Below are positions 43,142 to 54,744 of a stretch of DNA of 64,000 bases, in pieces (the stretch's first letter is position 1; the number at the start of each line of letters is the position of its first letter). Source of the DNA: Siphonodentalium dalli. Taxonomy: Eukaryota; Mollusca; Scaphopoda; Gadilida; Siphonodentaliidae. The notes beneath the pieces were generated by a model, which had not been told where the DNA came from, did not search any database, and saw nothing but the letters and a program-made list of their open reading frames with translations. A program made the position numbers and the translations under genes. Location: contig CP136065.1 of the NCBI GenBank assembly GCA_032622095.1, forward strand, positions 111,457,195-111,521,194, written 5' to 3'.

Positions 43142-46100
43142 ATGGATAAACTTCACATAGCCTCTTTAAATGCGTGCGGTCTTCGCAATACTAAGACTAT
43201 TCTGGCCCTTAAGTATCTCTTCCTTTTTGATAGGGTCGACGTGCTTTTCCTTCAGGAAACGCACGTCGACGACTATCAACTTGGACAGGACCTACAATAT
43301 AAATTAGATTGCAAAGGTTTTTGGTCCTATGGTACTAACCGCTCATGCGGCACGGTGATTTTTATTCGAAATTCCCTAAAACACACCGTGATCAAATCTT
43401 TTTCGGATATGGACGGCCGCTGCGCGGGCGTCGATGTCGACGTCTCCGGAGTGGCTTTCCGTTTCCTTTCCTTTTATGGTCCTCAAGCACCCGACCAGAA
43501 TAGAGACCTTGTTTTTCAAACTTTACTCCCCCATTTAGTCACCAGCCGATCAGTCATTTTAGGTGGGGATTTTAATTTTATAGTTCATCCAAAATACGAC
43601 AAAATTGGTGGCCGGACCCTTGTTCCCGCCTATGCCAAAGAATGGCACAAAAAATTTATGGATTTTGGCCTCGTTGATTTTTATAGGCATGGTAACCCTA
43701 CCACTGTCCATACTACTCGTCATAGCGCAAATGTCCATACGCGCCTGGACAAATTTTATATCTCCCGATCTCTGCTGACAGACCCCCCCAACTATTCTTC
43801 CCAAACTTTCCCCCACTCTGATCACGATGTCATTAGTATCTTTTTCACAACGATCCCCCGATCCGCTATTGGCCCCGGATATTGGAAGGCCAACATTTCC
43901 CTTTTTCTTGATCCTGATTTCAAGTCTGATTTCTGTACCTTTTGGTATGATCGCACCGCTTCTGTGTCTGGCATTCATGTCACACAGGAGTGGTGGGATC
44001 AGATCAAGGCGGATATTAGAGCTTTTATTCAGAATTATGCCAATATTAAGGCATCAAATACTAGAGCTTCCCTTCGAAAATTGGAACGAGAATATAAACT
44101 TTTACTTCAGGCTGAGCACTTACATCCTGGCAGATATGCAGACCAGCTCGCCCCTCTTCGTGCTAGCATCCAATCCTTTCATGCTCGGAACGCTGAGGGT
44201 GCTTATATCCGTTCGCGCTCAAATGTTTTAAATTCCCATGACGGTTCTGCCCAATTTTTCCATTCCCTAGAACGCTCACGCAGTGCCAAAAAAATCATTA
44301 CTTCCGTCACCACTGCTGGTACGACCTATACTTCGACTTCCGATATTATAACTCAATTTACGGCTTTTTGGTCTCAGCTCTTCACCAAAGAGGACACCGA
44401 TTCTCAAGCTGCTGATTCTTTTCTAACTGACCTACATAGCTTGTCTGTCCCAGACGCGGACCTCTGTGAAGCCACTCTTCGTGTTGAAGAATTACACACT
44501 GCGCTTTTTGACATGTCTTCCGGCAAATCCCCCGGCTCGGATGGCCTCCCTGCAGAATTCTACAAGACTTTTGCCCCGCAAATTTTACCTCGATTATTAC
44601 AGCTTTACAACAACTGCTTTCACGATAAACTTCCCTTTTCACAGCGGACATCGCTTATTACTATGCTCCCGAAAGACCCAGCTCATCCTGAAATTGTGTC
44701 TAATTATAGGCCCATCAGCCTTCTTAATGTAGATTACAAAATTTTGTCTAAATCCCTTTGTAACCGACTTAAATTGGTCATTTCTTCTATTGTCCAAGAA
44801 GATCAAACGTGTGGAGTTCCGGGACGCACTATCATGGATAATTTACATTTACTTCGGAATATTCAAGACTATTGTAAACAGAAAAATCTCCCATGCGCTT
44901 TCGTTAGCCTCGATCAACAGAAGGCATTCGATCGAGTCGATCATGATTATTTATTCCGCACCCTTTCTTCCTTTGGCTTTGGACCCAACTTTGTCTCTTG
45001 GGTCCGTCTTTTATATACTGACATTTATTCTAGTCTTTATATCAACCAACACACTTCCGACCCCTTTCCAGTAACTCGGTCAGTCCGCCAGGGATGCAGT
45101 CTTTCCCCGCTTTTATATATCTTGTGCTTAGAACCCCTGCTACATCACTTTCGCAATAACCCCTCGATCACCGGGCTAACTGTGCCCGGTGCTCCGACCC
45201 CCTTTAAAACTACAGCGTATGCTGATGACGTGACCTTAATACTTACTACCGATGCCTCCATCGGAGCCGCATTACAAACGATCGATCGTTATGGCTCAGC
45301 GTCCGGTGCTCGGCTCAACTTAACTAAATCGGTCGGGTTATTTATCGGTCGCTGGGGTCATCGTACGGACACTCCGTACGGTCTCCGGTGGTCCGCTTCC
45401 CACAAAATTTTAGGCCTGCTTTTTGGTTCGGCAGTAACTACCGATGACCATTTCCACAACTTATTTCAGAAATTTTCTAAAACTTTACAATTTGGTCGCA
45501 CCGTCAATTTAGCTCAATTCACCAAAGCCTCGTATCTCAATGTCTATTGCTTTAGCAAACTATGGTATTACACGTCTATTGTTCCTTTGTCCGCCCATTA
45601 TATCCGGCTTTTTCAGAGAGCAGCTTTTCGTTTTTTTTGGACTACTTTAATTGAGCCCCTCCCGCGGTCCTTACTTTATGCACCGAAAAGTGCAGGAGGT
45701 GCCGATATTGCCCATTTACAAAGTAAATGCAATACCCTCCTCCTTCGTCACATCCAACGGTTGCTGACCAACCCCACCGCTCGATGGTCCGTTTTTGCTA
45801 TATATTGGATAGGGTTCCATCTCCGGGAATACGTCCCCGCTTTCGCTGCTCGTAGCATCGCGCACTGTGATCCGGCGTATATTCCCCCCTTTTATCTGTC
45901 TTGCTTGCGTGCTTTCGCTGCCTTTCGTGATCTTCCCGATTTTCCCCTACTGCCCACCATCGATTCCAAAATTATTTATCACCATTTACTGAAGCCCATT
46001 ATTACTGCCCCGCCCCTTACCATTCGTTTTCCTAAACTACCCTTTACTTTGCTCTGGATGAACCTCCATAATGTACATGTCGATCCGGCCCTTCGTGGGC

Positions 46101-46636
46101 TCCTTTATCGGGTTATCCACGGCGTTTTATTCACAAGACTTCGCATTAAGCGCTTCACAACAACATTTCCTTATGTGAACTGTTCCTTCTGTAATAAAGC
46201 TCCGGAGGACCTACAACATCTCTTCGTCGATTGCGAAGTGGTCCAACCCTTATGGGATTTAATATTCACCTGGATCAATAATATTATCCCCGGTAATAAA
46301 TTCCGACCACACTTAGGTCACATTCGATTTCTTATCGTCCGCGCTCGAAACCCTTCCCATCGCGCCCTGGCTCTCATCTTAATTACAGAGGCCATTGCCG
46401 CAATTTGGTATACCAGAAATCCTATACATTGTGCTCAGCGCACGCTAAAATATCATGTAACTACCCGGATAGTCCATCCGCCACATATCCCCATTTTGGC
46501 CTTTTTATCACGGCTTCGAACCCGCGTTTTAGTCGATCATCATCGGCTGTCCAGTAATATTTTCGCCGAATTATGGCTCCTTTCCCCTGACATATGTACT
46601 CTTGATGACGATGATTTAGTAACCTTCTCATTTTAA
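43142..46636 (+). CDS. H4A-4 ORF2: APE-RT, intact
   Basis: 1164 aa with all APE and RT motifs and the C-terminal CCHC as in H4A-1. Differences are few: DQTCGV for DQMCGV, and SSNIFAELW for SSNSFAELW. The H4A-1 Met in the otherwise conserved DQTCGVPGR motif suggests H4A-4 is nearer the functional sequence. Confidence 0.92.
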   Translation: MDKLHIASLNACGLRNTKTILALKYLFLFDRVDVLFLQETHVDDYQLGQDLQYKLDCKGFWSYGTNRSCGTVIFIRNSLKHTVIKSFSDMDGRCAGVDVDVSGVAFRFLSFYGPQAPDQNRDLVFQTLLPHLVTSRSVILGGDFNFIVHPKYDKIGGRTLVPAYAKEWHKKFMDFGLVDFYRHGNPTTVHTTRHSANVHTRLDKFYISRSLLTDPPNYSSQTFPHSDHDVISIFFTTIPRSAIGPGYWKANISLFLDPDFKSDFCTFWYDRTASVSGIHVTQEWWDQIKADIRAFIQNYANIKASNTRASLRKLEREYKLLLQAEHLHPGRYADQLAPLRASIQSFHARNAEGAYIRSRSNVLNSHDGSAQFFHSLERSRSAKKIITSVTTAGTTYTSTSDIITQFTAFWSQLFTKEDTDSQAADSFLTDLHSLSVPDADLCEATLRVEELHTALFDMSSGKSPGSDGLPAEFYKTFAPQILPRLLQLYNNCFHDKLPFSQRTSLITMLPKDPAHPEIVSNYRPISLLNVDYKILSKSLCNRLKLVISSIVQEDQTCGVPGRTIMDNLHLLRNIQDYCKQKNLPCAFVSLDQQKAFDRVDHDYLFRTLSSFGFGPNFVSWVRLLYTDIYSSLYINQHTSDPFPVTRSVRQGCSLSPLLYILCLEPLLHHFRNNPSITGLTVPGAPTPFKTTAYADDVTLILTTDASIGAALQTIDRYGSASGARLNLTKSVGLFIGRWGHRTDTPYGLRWSASHKILGLLFGSAVTTDDHFHNLFQKFSKTLQFGRTVNLAQFTKASYLNVYCFSKLWYYTSIVPLSAHYIRLFQRAAFRFFWTTLIEPLPRSLLYAPKSAGGADIAHLQSKCNTLLLRHIQRLLTNPTARWSVFAIYWIGFHLREYVPAFAARSIAHCDPAYIPPFYLSCLRAFAAFRDLPDFPLLPTIDSKIIYHHLLKPIITAPPLTIRFPKLPFTLLWMNLHNVHVDPALRGLLYRVIHGVLFTRLRIKRFTTTFPYVNCSFCNKAPEDLQHLFVDCEVVQPLWDLIFTWINNIIPGNKFRPHLGHIRFLIVRARNPSHRALALILITEAIAAIWYTRNPIHCAQRTLKYHVTTRIVHPPHIPILAFLSRLRTRVLVDHHRLSSNIFAELWLLSPDICTLDDDDLVTFSF

Positions 46637-47523
46637 CTCCACTCTTCTCTTTACCCCTGTTTATATGTCTGTATGCTTAATTTCTTTATTTCAGGTACTT
46701 GCTGTGTCCTGGTACACATATACCTTAATTTGTTTTCTTTAGTTTCTCGTTTCAGGCAGTTTCTGTGCGCTCGGTCCACATATGTCTTTTTATATTTTAT
46801 TTAGACCTTCTTCCTCTTTAACTATCTATCTTACTTGCTGCCCCCCCCCGTTTCTAACCCCCCGATCCGTCTCTGATTAATGTGCCTGCCTGTTGGTTTT
46901 CAACTCACGGCGTGCCGGGCTGGGCGGTGTAACCCGTTCACGGCACATGTCGTTCAGCCGGGTGCTTCGTGCGTGACCCGCTTCACATTCTTACATAATA
47001 TTATTGCTCTCAATGCTTTCGACTACGCCCGTGCGTATGTTTACTTTTATTAGGTTACTTGTACTCTTACTTATCATTGTCTCTTTCCATTCTCTCTTCT
47101 GTCTGTCACTTGTACTCTTATGCTTCTCATTTTCTTTCCTTCTTCCTTCTTTCCTTCCTTTCTTTTATTGTTGTTTATTCCTTTTCTTCCTTTATTGTTA
47201 TGCATTATTCCATTTTCGTATTTAATTCTTTTTTTGTCTCGTTACAGTTACGTACATCATTTTTCTATTTTTCAACTTGTTGCCTTAATATTAATTTTAT
47301 TAAAGTTCTGCCCGTGAGAAGATGACCCGTAGAAGAGGCCGAGTGCCCACGTTTTTTGTTTTATTTTCATCGAGGGTCCAGGCGACTGTGATGATCCGGT
47401 TAATTATTGCTCGTTGACCACATTATTATTTCCCGTACATTCCATCCTGGCTCGGTACTGGTTTGTGGTCCCGTGAGCTCTAAGACCAGACTGAGTCGTT
47501 TTAAAAAAAAAAAAAAAAAAAAA

Positions 47524-47551
47524 ATGTCAGGGCGAGGCAAAGGAGGAAAAG
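47524..47551 (+). pseudogene. H4: Histone H4 first nine codons, unit 4 (split gene, 5' piece)
   Basis: ATGTCAGGGCGAGGC through AAAG: nine codons plus one base of H4, sandwiched between the H4A-4 poly(A) and the 5' end of H4B. Its last 14 bases are the left H4B target duplication. Confidence 0.95.
47538..47551. repeat. Left target-site duplication of H4B
   Basis: CAAAGGAGGAAAAG, repeated at 53289-53302. Confidence 0.95.
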
Positions 47552-47733
47552 TTTGCTGGCCTTTCTTGGTGTACTGGATCTGAGGACTGGTTCTTTCACC
47601 TTAGCCCCTCTCCGGGGTGTTTGTTATGTTTCGTTACACGGATTCGTTGAGGATTCCATCCTGGATTCGTGTGCTGATGTTTTGTTCTTTCTGTATCAGT
47701 TAAGTGTATCCTGTCTTTACTTTCTACTCTGTG

Positions 47734-48966
47734 ATGTCTAACGTCACCAAAGATGGCCGTGTGGCCGGGGTCCGGCTCCAGCCCCCCGACCCACCTCTTA
47801 TCCGCCTTACACCTGCTCAACTCAAGGAGCTCACTTCTTTGGATCCGCGAGATCCATACAACAAATGTTATTCCGGTGACGCCGCGTTTCCGGACGTAAA
47901 AGCTAATATTCTCGCCTGTACGGCCAGTGTTGGGGTCAGGGGGCCGAACCCCGGTAGACTGACCCCCGAAATCTTGGCAGGGAAAGTGTTAAGTGTCATG
48001 CCGGACGTCTCCCTGTACTCAGTTTACAGAGGGCAGAACGTCCGGGACTGGAATTTAGTTTTCGAGTCGGCGGAAGAAGTTCACCGGTATTACAGTCTCC
48101 AGGAATGTCGTCCATTCGACGACGAACTGTACATTGGCCAGACGGGGCTGACCAAACGTCCCCGGACGGTCCGTGTAAACTGGGTACCGTTCCACGTCCC
48201 TCACCTGGCAGTGGTGTCATGCCTATCGGAGTACGGTTCCGTCACGTACATCGAGTACGCCACTTTCTCGCAAGATAACCTGACAATCGCATCCGGGAAG
48301 CGGCTTGTGAAGATGTCTATGTCCGTTGAAGACTTTAGAGAGCTTCCTGACTTTATACATATCGACGGCCATAAGTGCCTGGTAACCATCGTGGGCCGGC
48401 CACCCCTCTGCCTACGCTGTATGGAGAGGGGCCACGTTCGGGCACAGTGCCCTCAAGGAGCACCCAGTTCCTACGCACAGGCTGCCGCTCGTGACTCCGC
48501 TACTAACGGACGTCGTGGCGCGCGGAGTTCGCGTACAAAGGATTCCTCCGGAGACATTTCACCGGTTACCGCAACGAAGGACGCGGGACCGCGTACTCAG
48601 GATTCCAATGGCTCTCCCCTGGAGGAGGAGGTGGTGCCCCCCACCCCGGAGGTCGGGATTCCTGCAAGTGTGGATAACGTGCTGGAAGTGATTGTGGTCC
48701 CCCCTGTGAGCATGGCGGAGCAGATAGACTCTGGCGCTCACACGGGGGGCGAGTGTTCGGTTTCCGTAATTCCGGAATCTCCTGCCTCCTCCGAGGTGAT
48801 GGAATCGACCCCGGCAACACGGATGCGTGCACATGACGGCGAGGGGGATGACGACACGGGCCGCCGTAAGGTCATTCCCGTCTCCGAGGAGGAGATCATT
48901 TCAGACAGTTCCGACGTCGAAAGTTCCGATATAGATGTCGAAGGGTCAGATGACGACCCCGGTTAA
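47734..48966 (+). CDS. H4B ORF1: gag-like protein
   Basis: 410 aa from ATG 47734 (MSNVTKDGRVAG); ten upstream open codons lack a better start. The collinear core shared with H4A ORF1 includes DPRDPYNKCYSGD versus DPLDPYKGTYGEN, VRGPNPGRLTPEILA versus LRGPRPGRVNATLLA, and TVRVNWVPFHVPHLAVV versus TVKINWLPFSVPHSVVI. Single CCHC knuckle at residues 226-239 (CLRCMERGHVRAQC). The C-terminal 150 residues are Ser/Pro/acidic and probably disordered. Confidence 0.9.
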   Translation: MSNVTKDGRVAGVRLQPPDPPLIRLTPAQLKELTSLDPRDPYNKCYSGDAAFPDVKANILACTASVGVRGPNPGRLTPEILAGKVLSVMPDVSLYSVYRGQNVRDWNLVFESAEEVHRYYSLQECRPFDDELYIGQTGLTKRPRTVRVNWVPFHVPHLAVVSCLSEYGSVTYIEYATFSQDNLTIASGKRLVKMSMSVEDFRELPDFIHIDGHKCLVTIVGRPPLCLRCMERGHVRAQCPQGAPSSYAQAAARDSATNGRRGARSSRTKDSSGDISPVTATKDAGPRTQDSNGSPLEEEVVPPTPEVGIPASVDNVLEVIVVPPVSMAEQIDSGAHTGGECSVSVIPESPASSEVMESTPATRMRAHDGEGDDDTGRRKVIPVSEEEIISDSSDVESSDIDVEGSDDDPG

Positions 48967-49300
48967 CTTTGATTGTGTGACTTATTATGTACCTAACCAA
49001 TTTATTTCCGACCTGGACATGTCCCCGACTTACGTACATTCTTCCTTTCCGGCGAGCGACCCTGGCTACGACCCTGGACTACGAGATGGCCTATTTCTTC
49101 AAACCTAAGCTTGACACGCAGTGTCCAGCTGTCGGAGTAGTGTTTTGTATTGTGTTTTTCGAATTCTTTTCATTGCCATGGCTTCATCGCCGTCCGCGCT
49201 GGTCGCGGTCTGCTTTGGGGTCATTTCAATTATCCATTCTTTGTTGTGTTTTGTGTGGAATTATGTGCGTTCGTTCAGTTTTTCCCCTCCCACTCCTTTC

Positions 49301-52300
49301 ATGGACGGGTTGTTTATCGCTTCCTTGAATGCTCGGGGACTGAGAAATGCTCAGACGATGCATGCGTTGAAATACCTTTTCTCGGTTGATGGAGTTGACA
49401 TGCTTTTCCTTCAGGAGACGTATGTCGACGACTATCAACTGGGTGACCAGATGGCTGTAGATTTGGGATGTAGGGGTTTTTGGGCCACAGGCTCCAATCA
49501 CTCCTGTGGGACAGCAATCTTGGTCAAACATTCGTTGAATTTCACTGTTCACCGCTCTTTTTCTGAGCTGGATGGGCGTTTCGTGGGTGTCGATGGCGAC
49601 ATCTCCGGAATTCCCCTCCGGCTAATTTCCTTTTACGGGCCTCAACATAACGACCCGAATAAGAACCTGGTTTATCAAACTTTACTGCCCCATTTCAACA
49701 CTAGTCGGGCCATTATTTTAGGTGGCGACTTTAATTTCATTCTAAACCTGTCCCTTGACAAGATAGGTGGGGATTGCCGCCCCTCCCCTTTTGCCAAGGA
49801 ATGGATTCAGACCATGGCTACTTATGGGCTGGTAGACGTATACCGCTCTTTACATCCTCGACAGGTCCAAACCACCTGCCATTCTGGTGATATCCACACA
49901 AGATTGGATCGATTTTACATTTCGAAAACCCTAATGTCATCCCCTCCCCAATTTTCACAACAAACGTTTCCTTACTCCGATCACGACACGATCGCCATTC
50001 ATTTCCAAAATTCCCCTGATATTTCATTAGGGCCTGGGTATTGGAAGGTTAACAGTGCTTTATTCTCGGATTTTGAGTTCAGGGAATCCTTTACGGAGTT
50101 TTGGCTTGATTCTACTTCTTCCGTGCACGACGACGAAATCACGCCGGAATGGTGGGATCAACTTAAAGATTCCATAAAGAGCTTTCTACAAGATTACTCT
50201 CGTACTAAAGCTTCGTCTGAACGAATTCAACTTCGTCGTATGGAGAGACAATATCATGCCCTTTTACGTGCTGAACGCTTCTCCCCCGGTACATACACTG
50301 ATCAAATTGTTCCCTTAAAGGCAAGCATTCAAAATCGCTTAATCAATGCCACTCAAGGGGCCTACATTCGGTCCCGGTCTAAAATTCTCAATTCCAACGA
50401 CGTTTCGTCGGATTACATTCGTTCGTTGGAACACACTCGCAGTTCCAGGAAATTAATTACCTCGGCTGTCTATGACGGGATCACACATACATCCCAAGAC
50501 GGCATTATGACCGCTTTTCGAGAATTTTGGTCCTCCCTTTTCACTCGGGGCGTCACTGACCCCGAAGCCCGTCCCACATTTCTCCAAGATCTACCACAGG
50601 TTCCCACTTCTGACGTCACCTTATGTGACAGCCCATTAACTGTCCTGGAATTAACTGATGCCATTAAAGGTATGTCCAGTGGCCGGGCACCCGGATTGGA
50701 TGGTTTGGGTGTGGAATTTTATTCCACATTCTCCCTGCTGGTCACCCCCATCCTTTTAGTCCTCTATAACAAATGCCTTTCCCGGACATTACCCCTTTCT
50801 CAAAGGACGTCCCTTATTACTCTCCTACCCAAAGATTTGGACCACCCGGAGGTCCCCTCCAATTATCGCCCCATCAGTTTATTAAACGTGGATTATAAAA
50901 TACTTTCTAAAACATTATGCAACCGCCTGAAGGTTGTTATTCATAACGTCATTTCTGGCGATCAAACATGCGGTGTGCCGGGCCGCACCATTTTGGACAA
51001 TTGCCACCTCATGCGTAATATTCAAGATTATTGCGCTCAAAAAAATATCCCCTGTGCATTTTTAAGTCTCGATCAACAAAAAGCCTTTGATCGAGTTGAC
51101 CATGATTATTTATTCCACGTCCTTTCAGCTTTTGGGTTCGGCCCCACTTTTATTTCGTGGGTTCGCCTCCTTTATACGGACATATTTTCCAGTGTATATA
51201 TCAATCAGCACGTTTCCACCCCATTCCCCGTCACTCGCTCAGTTCGACAAGGCTGTAGCTTATCTCCCCTCTTATATATTCTTTGCTTGGAGCCCCTTTT
51301 AATCAAAATTCGCTCCGATCCGACGGTCCCCGGCCTTACGGTACCGGGAGCGCCCACGCCCTTCAAGTTAACGGCATATGCCGACGACGTCACCCTTATC
51401 GTGACGACGAACGCCTCTATTCACGCAGCCCTGTCCATTGTTGACACATTTGGGGCCGTCTCCGGTTCCGAGTTAAATTTGAACAAATCCGTCGGTCTCT
51501 TTTTGGGTTCATGGAGCCGACGTACCGACAGCCCCAGTGGCCTAAAGTGGGTCAAATCACACAAAATCCTCGGTATACAATTTGGATCTCAGGTCACCAC
51601 TGATGACCATTTTCACAATTTGTTTCAAAAATTTTCTAAATCCCTTCAATTTGGCAGGTTTGCCCACCTCCCCTCATTCACCAGAGCTTCTTATCTTAAT
51701 GTTTACGCCTTAAGCAAGCTCTGGTATTATTCTTCAATCATCCCCATGACCCCTCATTATATTACGCTCGTCCAAAGAGCGTCCTTCCAGTTTTTCTGGG
51801 CCACCAAATCGGAGCCCCTCCCCCGCAGTCTCATGTACGCCCCCAAACGATTAGGGGGCGCTGATATTGTCCATCTGCCGACTAAGTTTCATTCTTATTA
51901 TCTCCGTCATGTTCAGAGGTTGCTTACCAGCCCAGATGTGCGATGGTCTGTGTTTGCCATTTACTGGATTGGTCTTTCAATTCGCCAGTACCATCCCCTT
52001 TTCGCTTCCAACAACACGGCACATTGTGACCCCCAACATATCCCTTTATTCTACCGCCGTTGTTTGGCGTCCATTCAACACTTTGAAAAACACACCCCCA
52101 CCCTCCCGCTGGCACTACTTACTTCCAAAGAGTTTTACACTCGTCTTTTACCTGCCGTCATTTCCGCCCCTAAACTCCGTTGGTTTTACCCCAAAATGCC
52201 CCTTCATATTGTTTGGGCAAATTTACACAACTCGGCCATTGATCCCCTGATTCGTGGGATTCTTTATCGATTAATACATGGCGTCCTCCCGACCCGGGAC

Positions 52301-52792
52301 AGATTGGCCAAATTTTACGGACCCCGGGTCCATAAAAATTGTCCCCTTTGTAATTCCCTTCCCGAAACGGTACTGCATCTGTTTGTCGATTGCTCCGTCG
52401 TCCAGCCTTTATGGAATCTGGTCCGTGATTGGATTACCCCCCTTGCATTACGCGAAAATTTTCGCACTCATCTTGGCTTCATTCGCTTCCTTCTGGTCCG
52501 CGCTGACAATTCCAATAATCGAGCTTTAGCTCTCATTCTCATTTCGGAAGCCGTGGCCACCATTTGGTTTTTCCGTAACCGCATTCACCATGCGCCAAAA
52601 TGTATGAACCCCCACCCCACGGCTTCACAACCGGATCACGTCCCTATTTTAGCATTCCTTTCTCGAATCCGCACTCACGTGCTCCTCGATCATCACCGAC
52701 TGCCCCTACATGATTTTGAATCTCTGTGGTTACAGACCACAGACATTTGCCTACTGAACGATAGCGATGATTCTATTCATTTCACCTTTTAG
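49301..52792 (+). CDS. H4B ORF2: APE endonuclease-reverse transcriptase (Tx1-like)
   Basis: 1163 aa from ATG 49301 (MDGLFIASLNARGLRN); the frame is open 60 codons upstream, and two ATGs there (49121 and one within) make an N-terminal extension possible. APE: LNARGLRN, FLQETYVDD, GGDFNFI, LDRFYIS, SDHDTI. RT: PGLDGLGVEFY, NYRPISLLNVDYKI, SLDQQKAFDRVDHDY, RQGCSLSPLLY, YADD at residues 693-696. C-terminal C-x2-C-x8-H-x4-C begins at residue 1014. These positions equal those of H4A ORF2, so the two enzymes are collinear across the catalytic core and differ by substitution. Confidence 0.93.
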   Translation: MDGLFIASLNARGLRNAQTMHALKYLFSVDGVDMLFLQETYVDDYQLGDQMAVDLGCRGFWATGSNHSCGTAILVKHSLNFTVHRSFSELDGRFVGVDGDISGIPLRLISFYGPQHNDPNKNLVYQTLLPHFNTSRAIILGGDFNFILNLSLDKIGGDCRPSPFAKEWIQTMATYGLVDVYRSLHPRQVQTTCHSGDIHTRLDRFYISKTLMSSPPQFSQQTFPYSDHDTIAIHFQNSPDISLGPGYWKVNSALFSDFEFRESFTEFWLDSTSSVHDDEITPEWWDQLKDSIKSFLQDYSRTKASSERIQLRRMERQYHALLRAERFSPGTYTDQIVPLKASIQNRLINATQGAYIRSRSKILNSNDVSSDYIRSLEHTRSSRKLITSAVYDGITHTSQDGIMTAFREFWSSLFTRGVTDPEARPTFLQDLPQVPTSDVTLCDSPLTVLELTDAIKGMSSGRAPGLDGLGVEFYSTFSLLVTPILLVLYNKCLSRTLPLSQRTSLITLLPKDLDHPEVPSNYRPISLLNVDYKILSKTLCNRLKVVIHNVISGDQTCGVPGRTILDNCHLMRNIQDYCAQKNIPCAFLSLDQQKAFDRVDHDYLFHVLSAFGFGPTFISWVRLLYTDIFSSVYINQHVSTPFPVTRSVRQGCSLSPLLYILCLEPLLIKIRSDPTVPGLTVPGAPTPFKLTAYADDVTLIVTTNASIHAALSIVDTFGAVSGSELNLNKSVGLFLGSWSRRTDSPSGLKWVKSHKILGIQFGSQVTTDDHFHNLFQKFSKSLQFGRFAHLPSFTRASYLNVYALSKLWYYSSIIPMTPHYITLVQRASFQFFWATKSEPLPRSLMYAPKRLGGADIVHLPTKFHSYYLRHVQRLLTSPDVRWSVFAIYWIGLSIRQYHPLFASNNTAHCDPQHIPLFYRRCLASIQHFEKHTPTLPLALLTSKEFYTRLLPAVISAPKLRWFYPKMPLHIVWANLHNSAIDPLIRGILYRLIHGVLPTRDRLAKFYGPRVHKNCPLCNSLPETVLHLFVDCSVVQPLWNLVRDWITPLALRENFRTHLGFIRFLLVRADNSNNRALALILISEAVATIWFFRNRIHHAPKCMNPHPTASQPDHVPILAFLSRIRTHVLLDHHRLPLHDFESLWLQTTDICLLNDSDDSIHFTF

Positions 52793-53265
52793 TCATTTCA
52801 TTTCAAACGCTTTGCGCCCCTTCATCATTTATTTATACATCCACTTTTAACTGTGTTTATCGCTTGGTACCTTCTGTGGCTGGTCCACATATACCTCGCT
52901 TTTATCCCTTTCCTTTAATTTCGTCTTTGATTTTTCCCGTTCTGTTCTTCGAAATTTCCCGTAGAGTTACCCCTCCTGAGTCGCAGGGCACGAAATGTCT
53001 CTGGGGCGCAGGGCGGGTAACTCTACATTGTGTTTTGTCCTCATCTTCGTAACTCATCTTTTTGGTTTTCATCCCCCGCTCCAAACCTGTGATACAGCAG
53101 ACTCGTCTGTTTTTTAATCGGAGCGGGGGCACGTACGGTGCTGGCAGTTAGCCAGCCTTCTAATTGTTTACTTTTCTACCGTATGTACCGTATTAACTTG
53201 TTTCTGACTTTACGTCAGCGTTTTCTTTTGTATTATGTATAATTTTTGCTGAATAAACGTATTAA

Positions 53266-53586
<321 letters not shown>

Positions 53587-53622
53587 ACACCCGAAAGATC
53601 GGAAGCACAGCTTCAAACAAAC

Positions 53623-53638
53623 GGCCCTTTTCAGGGCC
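53623..53638 (+). terminator. Histone mRNA 3' stem-loop (H4, unit 4)
   Basis: GGCCCTTTTCAGGGCC then ACCAAA, retained although the gene is split. Confidence 0.95.
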
Positions 53639-54230
53639 ACCAAATTATTTTAAAGAGATACTTTAAAAATTGCTGTACAGCAAAAATAACACGCCATGTT
53701 AATACAATTTTAGTATATACATGAAAGGCACATAAAGGAGTGAGTGAGTGAGCGAGCGAGTGAAGGATGGAAACGTGCTCATAAAAGTTTACTAAATACA
53801 ATTTTTTTTTCGAACACTGCACTATGTTAGTTTAGTTCTATATATATAGACAAACTGCATAGTAACTGAAATGTGTATGGACGTGTGACCTAACTTTTAA
53901 TCACTTGTTACATCTTCATCAGGGAATTGGGCTATATTCCACAATTAAGCATTCAATATTCAAACAAGCTCATTCCCGTTATTATTATTTTTTACACACA
54001 TTTCTGACAGCTACTTTGTTGCCATGCCCCCCACATATACGGGGCATGTTCTTATATACTTGATCCCAATAAATGCTATGTGCACTTTAGTTGGGATATT
54101 TGCTTATATTTTTATTCAGTTCAGTTCCCTTCCTTTTCATGGTTATTCGTGAATTCCTCATTGTCCCTAACCCACAGTGATTCGAATAGTTTAGCAATTC
54201 TAATAGTTTATCTTTTTGGAAAATTTGGGT
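53639..54230. other. H4-H2B tail-to-tail spacer, unit 4
   Basis: No gene. It has the shortest GAGC microsatellite of the four (53740-53763) and is otherwise conserved. Confidence 0.8.
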
Positions 54231-54246
54231 GGCCCTGAAAAGGGCC
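54231..54246 (-). terminator. Histone mRNA 3' stem-loop (H2B, unit 4)
   Basis: The minus strand reads GGCCCTTTTCAGGGCC then ACCCAAAT. Confidence 0.95.
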
Positions 54247-54275
54247 GTTTGTGTGTAAAGCTGTAAGTGAACAGT

Positions 54276-54647
54276 TTACTTGCTGCTGGTGTACTTCGTG
54301 ACGGCCTTGGTGCCCTCAGAGACGGCGTGCTTGGCCAATTCACCTGGGAGAAGAAGTCTGACGGCGGTCTGGACCTCTCTGGAGGTGATGGTGGATCGTT
54401 TGTTGTAGTGGGCCAATCGGGAGGCCTCAGCTGCGATCCTCTCGAAAATGTCGTTGACAAAGCTGTTCATGATGGACATGGCTTTGCTGCTGACACCGGT
54501 GTCTGGGTGTACCTGTTTCAAGACTTTGTAGATGTAGATTCCGTAGGATTCCTTCCTTTTTCGGTGCCTCTTCTTGGTGCCGGTCGTTGACGCCTTCTGG
54601 GTCTTGGTGGCCTTTTTGGCTCCTTTGCTTCCTGCTTTGGGTGGCAT
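54276..54647 (-). CDS. H2B: Histone H2B, unit 4 (ORF intact, promoter displaced by Hf-3)
   Basis: 123 aa, identical protein to the other H2Bs. Hf-3 is inserted 58 bp upstream of the ATG, between the ATG and the H2B TATA (now near 55990). Transcription from the native promoter would have to cross 1.25 kb of antisense-oriented element that is, in H2B direction, read in the element sense. Normal expression is doubtful. Confidence 0.96.
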   Translation of the reverse strand: MPPKAGSKGAKKATKTQKASTTGTKKRHRKRKESYGIYIYKVLKQVHPDTGVSSKAMSIMNSFVNDIFERIAAEASRLAHYNKRSTITSREVQTAVRLLLPGELAKHAVSEGTKAVTKYTSSK

Positions 54648-54705
54648 CGTGAAACGAGATGAAAATTATTTTACTTGACGAAATGTCGAGAAAATATGGA
54701 TCGCC
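54648..54705. promoter_or_regulatory. H2B leader side of the split divergent promoter, unit 4
   Basis: 58 bp from the H2B ATG to the insertion site, ending AATATGGATCGCC (left duplication, 54693-54705). Confidence 0.75.
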
Positions 54706-54744
54706 TGATAGGGGGTTTGGGAAACTTTCCCGGGAAGATTTGAA

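Larger units (their letters stand above)
41554..47523 (+). mobile_element. H4A-4: full-length H4A at an H4 start codon
   Basis: Starts TCAGGCCAGCAGATACTC, seven bases longer than H4A-2 at the 5' end, and ends in poly(A) at 47502-47523 before ATGTCAGGGCG. ORF2 is intact; ORF1 has a C-terminal frameshift. It shares private variants with H4A-5 (AATAGAGACC, ATTATCCCCGG, SSNIFAELW in ORF2, ACACCAGAC at the 5' end), so the two descend from one insertion by unit duplication. Confidence 0.93.
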